DNA of 64,000 nucleotides from an uncultured Poribacteria bacterium (GTDB lineage Bacteria > Poribacteria > WGA-4E > WGA-3G): NCBI GenBank assembly GCA_951812525.1, contig OX638316.1, positions 3,342,506-3,406,505 of the forward strand. Reading direction: 5' to 3'. The stretch's first letter is position 1. Each line of letters opens with the position of its first letter. This document shows, one piece after another, positions 8,159 through 15,895 of the stretch. The notes under the pieces were generated by a model. It worked only from the letters and a program-made list of their open reading frames with translations, did no database searches and was not told the origin of the DNA. The position numbers and the translations under genes are program-made.

Positions 8159-9472
8159 ATGTATAGTGCCGAAACAGAAAATATGAAGGTTGCTTATATT
8201 ACAGCAGGTGCTGCTGGTATGTACTGCGGAACCTGTATACATGACAACACAATAGCCACAGTTCTGAAGAAACAAGGGCATAATGTCGCGCTCATTCCTA
8301 CCTACACTCCTACCCGAACAGATGAGGCGAATGTAAGTATGGACCGAGTCTTTTTCGGAGGTGTTAATGTCTATCTGCAACAGAAACTTTCGATTTTTCG
8401 GCACACCCCATGGTCATTTGACAGACTACTCGACAGCCCAACATTGTTGAACGGGTTGGCAAGATTTAGCAGTTCAACAGACGCGCAAGACCTTGGGCAA
8501 CTCACGATATCTATGCTCCGGGCTGAACAAGGACATCAGAAGAAGGAATTAGCGAAATTAGTCAAATGGCTCGCCGAGGAGAATAGACCCGATATCGTCT
8601 ATCTCACCAATTCCATGCTGGTGGGATTCGCCAGAGAGATTAAGAAGGCGTTGGATGTTCCAGTTATCTGTGCACTCCAGGGCGAAGACATCTTTCTGCA
8701 AGATCTCATTGAACCATACAAAACGGAGGCGTTAAATCTCCTTAGAGAGCGTGCTGCTGAGGCAGACGGCTTTGTAGCACCTTGTCGCTACTACGCACAA
8801 TTTATGGCGGAGGCATATCTAAGCCTGCCTGTCGATAAGATTGACGTGGTGCCGCTCGGATTAAACATGGATGGACACGGTATACCCGTCGAAAAACCTG
8901 AACCACCGCCCTTTATTATCGGATATTTGGCGCGCATTTGCCCCGAAAAGGGACTACATATCTTGGTAGATGCTTTCCAGATACTGACAGAAGCGTTCGG
9001 GGCTAATAACGTTCAACTGCATGTCGCCGGGTACCTTGGCAAAAAAGATGAACCCTATCTTGAGGAACTCGTGAACCGAATTCAGGCGTGGGGCTTGTCA
9101 GACAGTTTTGTACATCATGGCGAAGTAACGCGCACTCAAAAAATTGACTTCCTCAACCGTTTACATGTCTTTTCTGTCCCCACTGTTTATCGAGAGTCCA
9201 AAGGATTGTCTATCATAGAGGCACTCGCCAACGGGGTCCCGGTTGTCCAACCTCAGCACGGCACCTTTCCAGAGATGATGCACGCCACCGAGGGTGGAAT
9301 CCTCGTCGAGCCTGAATCTGCTGATGCGCTCGCAGTAGGCATCATGGAACTCTTGAATGATGTCGAGCGACGCCAGCATCTCGGAAAAACCGGACAAGCC
9401 AATGTGCATCAGAAATTTAACGATGAAATTGTAGCAGAACGACTCTTGAAGGTGTTTCAAAACTATATTTAA
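8159..9472 (+). CDS. Glycosyltransferase, GT4-type (GT-B fold)
   Basis: This 437-residue cytoplasmic enzyme probably transfers a sugar from a nucleotide-sugar donor. The N-terminal half starts with the glycine-rich KVAYITAGAAGMYCGTC of a GT-B acceptor domain. The C-terminal half has the donor-binding GYLARICPEKGLHILV segment and the ESKGLSIIEAL motif, which is the E-x7-E signature of retaining GT4 enzymes, followed by NGVPVVQP. The first in-frame ATG (8159) is used; the ATG at 8183, right before KVAYIT, is an equally good start, and neither has a clear ribosome-binding site. Acceptor and donor cannot be told from sequence. Confidence 0.82.
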   Translation: MYSAETENMKVAYITAGAAGMYCGTCIHDNTIATVLKKQGHNVALIPTYTPTRTDEANVSMDRVFFGGVNVYLQQKLSIFRHTPWSFDRLLDSPTLLNGLARFSSSTDAQDLGQLTISMLRAEQGHQKKELAKLVKWLAEENRPDIVYLTNSMLVGFAREIKKALDVPVICALQGEDIFLQDLIEPYKTEALNLLRERAAEADGFVAPCRYYAQFMAEAYLSLPVDKIDVVPLGLNMDGHGIPVEKPEPPPFIIGYLARICPEKGLHILVDAFQILTEAFGANNVQLHVAGYLGKKDEPYLEELVNRIQAWGLSDSFVHHGEVTRTQKIDFLNRLHVFSVPTVYRESKGLSIIEALANGVPVVQPQHGTFPEMMHATEGGILVEPESADALAVGIMELLNDVERRQHLGKTGQANVHQKFNDEIVAERLLKVFQNYI

Positions 9473-9532
9473 TGTTTTAACGATGGGCGCGCTTTGGAAG
9501 CGGACTTGCCAAAAATGGAAGAGGAAGAAATT

Positions 9533-10009
9533 ATGACTAAAACATGGTTGATTTTTGTTTTTATGACCGTCTCTTCATGGGGACTTTATGGGGTCTTTTT
9601 ACATCAGGGACAGGTCGCTATGGCGGATCCGGTGCATGGACGCTACAAAGCGTTCCTCTTTGTGGGGCTTGCCTACCTCCTCGCAGCGGTCATCGGCTCT
9701 GCCTTGATGCTCGTCCTCAACGGCTCAGATTGGCAATTTACAGGCAAAGGTGTTTCATGGTCCTTCGTAGCTGGTCTCGTTGGTGCTATTGGCGCATTTG
9801 GGGTACTCCTCGCTTTTGGTGCAGGTGGTAGACCTGCCGTCGTGATGTCCATCGTCTTTGCTGGCGCACCTATTGTAAACGCTATCGTCGCAACGCTATC
9901 GCATCCACCCGCAGGCGGTTGGGGCGCGGTCCGCTGGCAATTTGTGGCAGGCATCTTGCTTGCCGCGCTCGGCGGTTGTCTCGTCATGCTCTATAGACCA
10001 ACTGCGTAA
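9533..10009 (+). CDS. EamA/DMT-like small integral membrane protein
   Basis: A 158-residue hydrophobic protein with four to five predicted membrane helices, starting TKTWLIFVFMTVSSWGLYGVFLHQG. The pattern resembles one half (about five helices) of a drug/metabolite-type transporter, so it might work as a dimer. The ATG at 9533 follows GAGGAAG and matches the start of the first helix; the longer frame from 9494 adds a charged, unlikely leader. It lies about 60 bp after the glycosyltransferase and may be co-transcribed. Substrate unknown. Confidence 0.65.
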   Translation: MTKTWLIFVFMTVSSWGLYGVFLHQGQVAMADPVHGRYKAFLFVGLAYLLAAVIGSALMLVLNGSDWQFTGKGVSWSFVAGLVGAIGAFGVLLAFGAGGRPAVVMSIVFAGAPIVNAIVATLSHPPAGGWGAVRWQFVAGILLAALGGCLVMLYRPTA

Positions 10010-10022
10010 CACGTCGAAAGAA

Positions 10023-10063
10023 AGCCGCTGAACCTTTAATTTATTCAAACCGGGACAGCGGCT
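10023..10063 (+). terminator. Possible hairpin after the DMT-like gene
   Basis: AGCCGCTG (10023-10030) pairs with CAGCGGCT (10056-10063), followed by a pyrimidine-rich CACCTCCTCTCTTTTC run. The 25-nt loop is long for a factor-independent terminator, so the call is tentative. Confidence 0.35.
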
Positions 10064-10201
10064 GCACCTCCTCTCTTTTCTTCTGTACGACGGGTTTCCA
10101 ACCCCGATTTATCCCTTCTGTATGAAAATTTCCCCTGCCATGCATTTTTTACTATCCTTTTCGCACCACACGTCTCTAAATAAGCAAGAAGGGAGTGTTT
10201 C

Positions 10202-10816
10202 ATGTCTATAGCGGAAGTTTGCAAGCCGATATTGCAAAGTCAAGAATTAATCGACGCAAGTGATGCCGAATTAGTCGTCGCCGCACTTGCTGGTAATACG
10301 CAGGCGTTTGACGTACTCGTGAATCGTTACCGACGCGCTATGTTGACTGTCGCACAGCAAATTGTCCGAAATCATGCCGACGCGGAAGATGTCGTGCAAG
10401 ATGCCTTTCTGCGCTCTTTTGAAGCACTCCCACAACTCACGGATCTGAACCGCTTTGGAGCATGGCTCCACTCGATCACCCGAAACCGTGCCTTACGTTA
10501 CCATAAAAATGTCAGTCGCTATCAGCCAGAGGAAGATGTGGAAGTCCACTTAAATAGGTACGCAGATACATCAAAATCAGATCCTGCTCACATTGTAGAA
10601 CAGGAACTAACACAACAGGGGATTCGAGACGCTATACAAGACCTACCTGACGATTATCAGGTCGTTATTGAACTCTACTATTGGGCAGAGATGCCCCAAA
10701 AACGGATCGCTGAATTCTTATCCCTTCCTTTGACAACTGTGAAGTGGCGACTGCACAAAGCCAAAGATTTGCTTAAATCGTTATTAGAAAAACGAGGATA
10801 CGGAATTGATCTATGA
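10202..10816 (+). CDS. ECF-type RNA polymerase sigma factor
   Basis: This 204-residue sigma-70-family protein has only regions 2 and 4, as in ECF sigma factors. Region 2 spans about residues 25-95 (AFDVLVNRYR, then DAEDVVQDAFLRSF, the core-binding segment). Region 4 spans about 140-200 (LPDDYQVVIELYYW, then IAEFLSLPLTTVKWRLHKAKDLL, the helix-turn-helix for the -35 element). GGGAG precedes the ATG. No membrane anti-sigma factor is adjacent. The next gene, about 165 bp downstream, encodes a soluble DUF4097-type protein that may take that role or be a target (inference). Confidence 0.9.
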   Translation: MSIAEVCKPILQSQELIDASDAELVVAALAGNTQAFDVLVNRYRRAMLTVAQQIVRNHADAEDVVQDAFLRSFEALPQLTDLNRFGAWLHSITRNRALRYHKNVSRYQPEEDVEVHLNRYADTSKSDPAHIVEQELTQQGIRDAIQDLPDDYQVVIELYYWAEMPQKRIAEFLSLPLTTVKWRLHKAKDLLKSLLEKRGYGIDL

Positions 10817-10855
10817 CAATCTTTTACTGCAGTTTCATGCAGGTTAGTGTATACC

Positions 10856-10928
10856 CGTAGGTTGGGTTGAACGGATATATTCAAGGCACTACGATTCATA
10901 CTCAAAGTTATGAAGTGAAACCCAACGC
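10856..10928. repeat. Repeat family D (GTTGGGTT...AACCCAAC)
   Basis: CGTAGGTTGGGTTGAAC on the left and GTGAAACCCAACGC on the right form an inverted repeat with an interior of about 45 nt. Relatives lie at 28333-28440, 33552-33659 and 61102-61206. This copy sits between the sigma factor and the DUF4097 gene. Confidence 0.65.
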
Positions 10929-10980
10929 ATTTCAAAACTTTCGGCACTCCCTAGGAGTGCTATGTCTATAGGTGAAAATT

Positions 10981-12387
10981 ATGGAACAACCAAGACCCAA
11001 CGAACTCAAAGCACTTTTTCACATGCTGGAGCACACCGCAAAGATCGCAGAGGATGCAGTGTTAACAGGCACCTTCAGTGGTGGCGAAAAGCGATGTGTC
11101 TCCCAATTCAATAACGTTCTCAAGCGTCTGAGTGACCTGAACGCCGTGCCTGATGGACTTTTTGACGAACTCCATACCGATGCATCTTTTAGTCAAATTG
11201 GGATAGCCTGCCATCAGCTCGCTGCATACCTCAACGATGAATTGGACACCACTGCTGATTTCAGGGGATGGTTCACCAGCTTTTTCGGGAGCAGGTTCAT
11301 GGAAAACCTGACCGAAGAAGTTGCGGATAAGCCCTTGGGAGATTTGATCCGAAAGGCGGTCCCAGATTTCTTAACCGAGAGCACTTTGGAAGATATAACC
11401 GAGGTCTTTCCTGTCGCGCCCGGCGGAAAGTTAATCGTCGATGCTGACTTCGGCGCAATTGACGTGCAAAGTGCGGAAAGTGACACCGTTTCTGTGCGTG
11501 TGCAACGTGCTGCCCAGTTGAAAGCCGATCGGCGTGCTGGGGAAATTCTCAAAAATTTCGACGTGCAGCTGACACACGAAGCATCTGACCTTAAAATCGA
11601 GGCGAAATTCAAGGGACCCCAAAAACAGTGGAAAAAGTCAAAAGAACGTTTAGATATTCGCTTTGACATCGTTGTGCCTCGACACTACTCCCTCGATTTG
11701 AAAACATCGGGTGAAGACATTTCCGCTGGATACATAACTGGAGATGTCAATGCCAAAACAAGCGGTGGTGGACTCCGTTTTGAAAATATAACCGGACGCA
11801 TTGATGGAAAAACGTCGGGTGGACACATTAATCTCAAAGCGTTCAAAGGCCACACCATTCTCAAAACAAGCGGTGGAAATATAACGCTTGAGACTGGAAC
11901 TGGAGATGTCAAAGCCAAAACCTCCGGTGGAAACCTACAATTTTCCAACGTTACGGGTGCCGTCAACGGACAAACGTCCGGGGGCAGTATCACCATGCGT
12001 GGCAGCAGCGGTGGGGCAGACATGAAGACAGCAGGGGGTAGTATAGAGGTTGAAAACGACGGACCCATCTTGGCAAAAACGACAGGCGGTTCCATCCGTT
12101 GTCAACTTCAAAAAGCATCTACAAGTCCGAACTTGTTGTTAGATTTGGAGACAATGGGTGGCGGTATAAATGTCTCCGTTGTTCCAGATATTGCCGCGAT
12201 GGTCGAAGCGAAAGTGCTCGGTGGTGCGGTAACAACGGAATTGCCGGTGACAGTCGAGGGTGGTCCTGTCAGACCCGACCAATTGCACGGAACTATCAAC
12301 GGTGGCGGTCCACTCCTGAAACTCTTTTCCGTAGGTGGAAATATCATTCTTAGAAAGATAGAAGAAGATAATAGAACAGAGGTATAA
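10981..12387 (+). CDS. DUF4097-type beta-helix protein, cytoplasmic
   Basis: A 468-residue protein with no signal peptide and no membrane helix. Residues 1-140 are mostly helical. From about 145 it changes to short beta strands, and from about 235 there are repeated turns of the type KTSGGxI/L every 18-20 residues, the pattern of DUF4097 (putative auto-transporter adhesin-like, YvlB-like) right-handed beta structures. It ends with NGGGPLLKLFSVGGNI. The ATG at 10981 has AGGTG about 7-10 nt upstream; a GTG 9 bp earlier is possible. Its place after an ECF sigma gene recalls DUF4097 proteins linked to sigma/anti-sigma loci. The helical N-terminus could bind a partner (inference). Confidence 0.7.
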   Translation: MEQPRPNELKALFHMLEHTAKIAEDAVLTGTFSGGEKRCVSQFNNVLKRLSDLNAVPDGLFDELHTDASFSQIGIACHQLAAYLNDELDTTADFRGWFTSFFGSRFMENLTEEVADKPLGDLIRKAVPDFLTESTLEDITEVFPVAPGGKLIVDADFGAIDVQSAESDTVSVRVQRAAQLKADRRAGEILKNFDVQLTHEASDLKIEAKFKGPQKQWKKSKERLDIRFDIVVPRHYSLDLKTSGEDISAGYITGDVNAKTSGGGLRFENITGRIDGKTSGGHINLKAFKGHTILKTSGGNITLETGTGDVKAKTSGGNLQFSNVTGAVNGQTSGGSITMRGSSGGADMKTAGGSIEVENDGPILAKTTGGSIRCQLQKASTSPNLLLDLETMGGGINVSVVPDIAAMVEAKVLGGAVTTELPVTVEGGPVRPDQLHGTINGGGPLLKLFSVGGNIILRKIEEDNRTEV

Positions 12388-12497
12388 TCTGTTGAAAAAC
12401 CGGCTTAAGAAAGGTAGACGCGATTTCCTAATCGCGCCATAGTCTGTTGAAAAACCGGCTTAAAATAAGGTAGGCGCGATTTCCTAATCGCGCCAAT
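12388..12497. repeat. Tandem duplication containing repeat family A
   Basis: Two near-identical 55-bp units begin at 12388 and 12443. Each consists of TCTGTTGAAAAACCGGCTTAA followed by a family A palindrome (GGTAG[AG]CGCGATTTCCTAATCGCGCC). Each palindrome can form a hairpin directly after the DUF4097 gene, so the pair may end transcription there. Confidence 0.7.
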
Positions 12498-12505
12498 GGG
12501 ATAAT

Positions 12506-12919
12506 ATGCTCGGAAACATAAAGAGCGAATTGATATTAGCAGCACTACTCGTATGGCTCATCGTCAGTGCAGGCACTTTTATCGTGCTTCTGCTGCCTTT
12601 TGTCGTACCACAACATGAGTTAGTCCAATTCATGCCTGAATGTGAATGGCAAGCACGATTTCAAAAACCGTGTGCCTTCTGCGGGATGACCACCGCATTC
12701 TATGCCATCTCACACGGAGACTTCTCCGAAGCATATCGCTTGAATCCGTTAAGCCTCTATATCTATTCTGTATTTATTCTCAATACGTTCTGTGCAGTAA
12801 TAACCTTAAAACACACCACACGCTTTATTAAAAATCTGGGAAGAGAGATTTCACTAGGTAGGCGCGGTTTTGCGGCGTACTCGACCCCCGACGAATGCCA
12901 CACGCGCATTCGGCGTTGA
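12506..12919 (+). CDS. DUF2752-family membrane protein with repeat-encoded C-terminus
   Basis: This 137-residue protein has two to three membrane helices and the DUF2752 signature: KPCAFCGMTTAFYAISHGDF followed by A..LNPLSL. The family is widespread and of unknown function. The last ~22 residues (from about GRRGFAAYS to the stop) are encoded by a family A intergenic repeat starting near 12856, so the original C-terminus has been replaced or extended by repeat sequence. The ribosome-binding site is weak. The gene follows the DUF4097 gene on the same strand. Confidence 0.75.
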   Translation: MLGNIKSELILAALLVWLIVSAGTFIVLLLPFVVPQHELVQFMPECEWQARFQKPCAFCGMTTAFYAISHGDFSEAYRLNPLSLYIYSVFILNTFCAVITLKHTTRFIKNLGREISLGRRGFAAYSTPDECHTRIRR

Positions 12920-12990
12920 TGCATGCGACCTGCATTTCCAACCGCGCCGGTCACTATGTCCAAGTGATTCTGAAATCTACTACAATAATC
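12856..12990. repeat. Repeat family A, long variant
   Basis: GGCGCGGTT near 12861 pairs with AACCGCGCC ending at 12948. The interior contains GCG(G/A)CGTACTCGAC and GACCTGCATT. The copy at 34786-34893 shares the same interior blocks and also the right flank (TC.C.ATGTC.AAGT.ATT.T.AAATCTAC.A), so the mobile or duplicated unit is longer than the palindrome alone. It overlaps the end of the DUF2752 gene. Confidence 0.7.
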
Positions 12991-13042
12991 CGGGAGTAAC
13001 ACTCCAGAGCAATAACGTCTGGTCATAGTTTGGAGATTCAAC

Positions 13043-13294
13043 ATGAATTTACTATCAGCCCTCAGTTTAGTTTGGGGCGTATTGGCTATTCTTGGAATGG
13101 TCGTCGGCTTTATTCCATGTTTCGGTTCACTCAATTACCTTAACATTCCGTTTGCTATATGTGGGTTGCTTTTTAGCATCTTTGCCATAGTTCTATCATC
13201 AAACAAGGAGTACGCTATTGCCGGGTGTGTACTGTGTGCCGTAGCCATTTTCTTGGGTAGCATCCGACTCATCTTAGGTTTTGGCATCTTTTAA
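13043..13294 (+). CDS. Small membrane protein of unknown function
   Basis: An 83-residue protein that is almost entirely hydrophobic, with three predicted helices (about residues 5-25, 33-52 and 57-80) and a short loop, GFIPCFGSLN, between the first two. GGAG lies about 8 nt before the ATG, which supports real translation. The layout resembles small DUF4190-like membrane proteins, but no firm family can be named. It stands between repeats and has its own hairpin downstream. Confidence 0.6.
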   Translation: MNLLSALSLVWGVLAILGMVVGFIPCFGSLNYLNIPFAICGLLFSIFAIVLSSNKEYAIAGCVLCAVAIFLGSIRLILGFGIF

Positions 13295-13313
13295 AAAACG
13301 CCTTCCCACCGCT

Positions 13314-13335
13314 GGCGAGGTTTACGAACCTCGCC
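13314..13335 (+). terminator. Hairpin after the small membrane protein (family A type)
   Basis: GGCGAGGTT (13314-13322), the tetraloop TACG, and AACCTCGCC (13327-13335) form a perfect 9-bp stem, followed by GGTCTTCTCT. It is well placed to end transcription of the preceding gene. Confidence 0.5.
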
Positions 13336-13380
13336 GGTCTTCTCTACCTAATCCGTTCCTCCCATTCTTCCTGAGAATCC

Positions 13381-13411
13381 TCAAATCCTGTAAATCCTGA
13401 TTCAGACAATA
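13381..13411. repeat. Repeat family E (AATCCTGTAAATCCTGATTC)
   Basis: The direct-repeat-rich unit TCAAATCCTGTAAATCCTG, then ATTCAGACAAT, recurs at 34701-34750 and 46772-46811 with few changes, each time between genes. Confidence 0.65.
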
Positions 13412-13442
13412 CTACAACTCCCAACCACAAAAACAAATTTTC

Positions 13443-13471
13443 TTGCAAAAATTTTTAACTCCATTTATAAT
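13443..13471 (+). promoter_or_regulatory. Promoter for the sugar ABC transporter operon
   Basis: TTGCAA at 13443-13448, a 17-bp spacer and a consensus TATAAT at 13466-13471, about 85 bp upstream of the binding-protein ATG. Confidence 0.65.
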
Positions 13472-13556
13472 GCTCCACTAAAGCACCAAATCGTATATCA
13501 GACCTTAATCGGTGCTAATAACAACTCGTACGATCTTTATACGGAGGATAAAAAAC

Positions 13557-14879
13557 ATGAGAAGTGTTCACATAAGTCTCGTCTTAGTAGTAATACTTAC
13601 ACTCGCGTTCGTTAGTGCCACGAAAGCGGATAACCACGACAGATCCTTAACCATCGTCTGGGCAGAATGGGATCCTGCTAATTATTTACAAGAACTCTCG
13701 AAAGACTTTACTGCCGAAACAGGTATCGCTGTAGATGTGATCCAGATTCCTTGGCCCAGTTTCCAAGATAAAGTTTTCACCGCTTTTGTTGGAAAAAGTG
13801 ACCTCTACGACATTGTCATTGGGGATAGCCAGTGGCTCGGTAGGAACTCTCAAGGTGAGAACTACATTAATTTAACCGACTGGATTAATGAGAATATTGA
13901 TGTAGATTCTATCTACGGACCCGCCATGACGGCGTTCGCCGAATATCCAAAAGGCAGCGGAACCTACTGGGCACTGCCCGCCGAAGTTGATGCCGCCGGG
14001 TACGTCTACCGGAAAGACCTATTTGAAAATCCAGATGAAATGAAGGCATTTCAAGAGAAGTACGGCTATGCCCTCGCACCCCCAAAAACTTATGACCAAC
14101 TCCGCGATATTGCCGAATTCTTTACGCGCCCAGAGCAAGACCTTTACGGCATCGCAACGTGGTATAGCAAAGAATACGACGGTATCACCATGGGTTTTCA
14201 ACAGGTGATGTGGAGTTTTGGTGGTGCCTACGGCGACGCAGAGAACTACAAAGTTGACGGATATATTAACACAGAAGATGTCGCCAAAGCACTCGAATTT
14301 TACACCGATCTGCTCAAGTTCTCACCGCCAGATGCACCGAACTACTACTGGGCGGAGACCCTCAACGCCTACACTTCAGGTAAGGTCGCTATGGCGATGA
14401 ATTATTTCGCCTTTTTCCCGGGGGTCGTGAATCCTGAAACGAATCCTACCTCTCACGATAAGAGCGGTTTCTTTATCGCACCCGCCGGTCCAAAAGGGCA
14501 CTATATTAGCATCGGTGGACAGGGAATGTCTGTTTCTTCCTATTCCAAAAACAAGGACCTCGCAAAGCAGTACATGAAGTGGTTCATGCAGAAACCGGTT
14601 CAGGAGAAATGGGCGGCACTCGGTGGTTTCACACCACACAAAGAGGTGTTACAGTCGGATACATTTAAGATGGCAAGCCCTTTTAACGAGGCTTTCGCCG
14701 CCAGTTTCCCATACCTTCGCGATTTTTGGGCAGTACCGGAATACGCTGAACTCTTAGAGACCTGCCAAACGAATTGGAGTGAAGCCATCTCCGGCATCAA
14801 GTCCGCAAAGGATGCGCTAAACGCCATCGCGAGGAAGCATGAGGAGATCTTTGAGGACGCAGGCTACTACGACGAGTAG
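13557..14879 (+). CDS. ABC transporter sugar-binding protein (family 1 solute-binding)
   Basis: A 440-residue periplasmic solute-binding protein of the MalE/UgpB type. It starts with a signal peptide (MRSVHISLVLVVILTLAF..., cleavage near SATKADN). The mature part opens with the SLTIVWAEWDPANY strand and has the family's usual YGLATP-like and WSFGGAYGD segments. The ATG at 13557 follows a perfect GGAGG; the longer frame from 13512 would disrupt the signal peptide. It is the first gene of a transporter operon. Substrate is probably a sugar or sugar derivative (family knowledge); it cannot be specified. Confidence 0.88.
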   Translation: MRSVHISLVLVVILTLAFVSATKADNHDRSLTIVWAEWDPANYLQELSKDFTAETGIAVDVIQIPWPSFQDKVFTAFVGKSDLYDIVIGDSQWLGRNSQGENYINLTDWINENIDVDSIYGPAMTAFAEYPKGSGTYWALPAEVDAAGYVYRKDLFENPDEMKAFQEKYGYALAPPKTYDQLRDIAEFFTRPEQDLYGIATWYSKEYDGITMGFQQVMWSFGGAYGDAENYKVDGYINTEDVAKALEFYTDLLKFSPPDAPNYYWAETLNAYTSGKVAMAMNYFAFFPGVVNPETNPTSHDKSGFFIAPAGPKGHYISIGGQGMSVSSYSKNKDLAKQYMKWFMQKPVQEKWAALGGFTPHKEVLQSDTFKMASPFNEAFAASFPYLRDFWAVPEYAELLETCQTNWSEAISGIKSAKDALNAIARKHEEIFEDAGYYDE

Positions 14880-14886
14880 AGATCAC

Positions 14887-14922
14887 AAGGGTGGAAGGTT
14901 GAAACGCATGCTTTCCACCCTT
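14887..14922 (+). terminator. Intra-operon hairpin between binding protein and permease genes
   Basis: AAGGGTGGAA (14887-14896) pairs perfectly with TTCCACCCTT (14913-14922). No T-run follows. Hairpins in this position commonly protect the binding-protein mRNA or reduce read-through, giving more binding protein than permease; that role is inferred here. Confidence 0.6.
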
Positions 14923-14976
14923 CCCTTCCATTCCAGCAGTGTGCTTTCAGGTTATGACCCTAACATCTAAAAGAAT

Positions 14977-15888
14977 ATGCAAACCAACCGTCCCTACACA
15001 GCGTCGCGTGGGATGAGCGACTACCAATTAAAGATGGCATTTATCATGCCTACCATGATTTTGCTCATCTTGATGAACATTTTTCCCCTGCTCTGGTCGT
15101 TATACCTAAGTTTCCATCGTTACAAAGCCTCCATGCCCGCAGCACCGAGATTCATCGGGGTTCGTAATTATTCACGCCTCCTCGCCGATCCAGAGATATG
15201 GGGCTATTTTCAGACCACAGCCTATTTCGTGGTACTCGCGGTAGCCGCACAATTCTTTATCGGATTCGGGTTGGCTCTTCTACTGAATAGAGACTTTCGG
15301 TATAAAGGTTTCGTTACAACGCTGCTTCTGCTCCCAATGATGCTATCCCCTGTGGTAGTTGGACTCTTTTGGCGTTTTATCCTCTCTTCAGATAACGCCG
15401 GTTTGCTGAACTTTTTCCTCAGTCCCTTCCTAAAATCACCTATCGGCTGGACGACCAATCCGAAAGTAGCGATGTTAGCCGTCGTAATTGTAGATACGTG
15501 GATGTGGTCACCTTTCATGATGCTGATCGCACTCGCTGGTCTGAGTGCCGTACCGAAATCTCTTTATGAAGCCGCTGATGTTGATAGAGCCTCGGCGTGG
15601 TTCAAGTTTCGATGGATAACACTCCCTCTGGTCTCTCCACTCCTGCTGATTGCCCTGCTGTTTAGAACGATGGATGCCTTCAAAATGTTCGATATTGTCT
15701 ACGTCCTTACCCGTGAGGGCGGACCCGGCACTGTCACAGAGACGGTATCAATGAACCTCTATAAACTCGCCTTTCGGAACTACAACACCGGTAAAGCGTG
15801 CGCCATGGCGTATATCCTACTCATCATTATCGTCGCACTGAGCAATATCTACGTTAAGTACCTGAATCGCGTCAAGGGAGAGGCATAA
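14977..15888 (+). CDS. ABC transporter permease (MalF/UgpA type)
   Basis: A 303-residue inner-membrane permease with six predicted helices; the first is around residues 21-42. The cytoplasmic EAA loop that docks the ATPase reads YEAADVDRASAWFKFRWITLP, matching the family pattern EAA...G.......P with D/R in place of the glycine region. It lies about 95 bp after the binding-protein gene, separated by a hairpin, and 7 bp before the second permease. No clear ribosome-binding site precedes the ATG at 14977; the ATG at 15013 (MSDYQLK) is an alternative. Confidence 0.85.
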   Translation: MQTNRPYTASRGMSDYQLKMAFIMPTMILLILMNIFPLLWSLYLSFHRYKASMPAAPRFIGVRNYSRLLADPEIWGYFQTTAYFVVLAVAAQFFIGFGLALLLNRDFRYKGFVTTLLLLPMMLSPVVVGLFWRFILSSDNAGLLNFFLSPFLKSPIGWTTNPKVAMLAVVIVDTWMWSPFMMLIALAGLSAVPKSLYEAADVDRASAWFKFRWITLPLVSPLLLIALLFRTMDAFKMFDIVYVLTREGGPGTVTETVSMNLYKLAFRNYNTGKACAMAYILLIIIVALSNIYVKYLNRVKGEA

Positions 15889-15895
15889 AAACATT

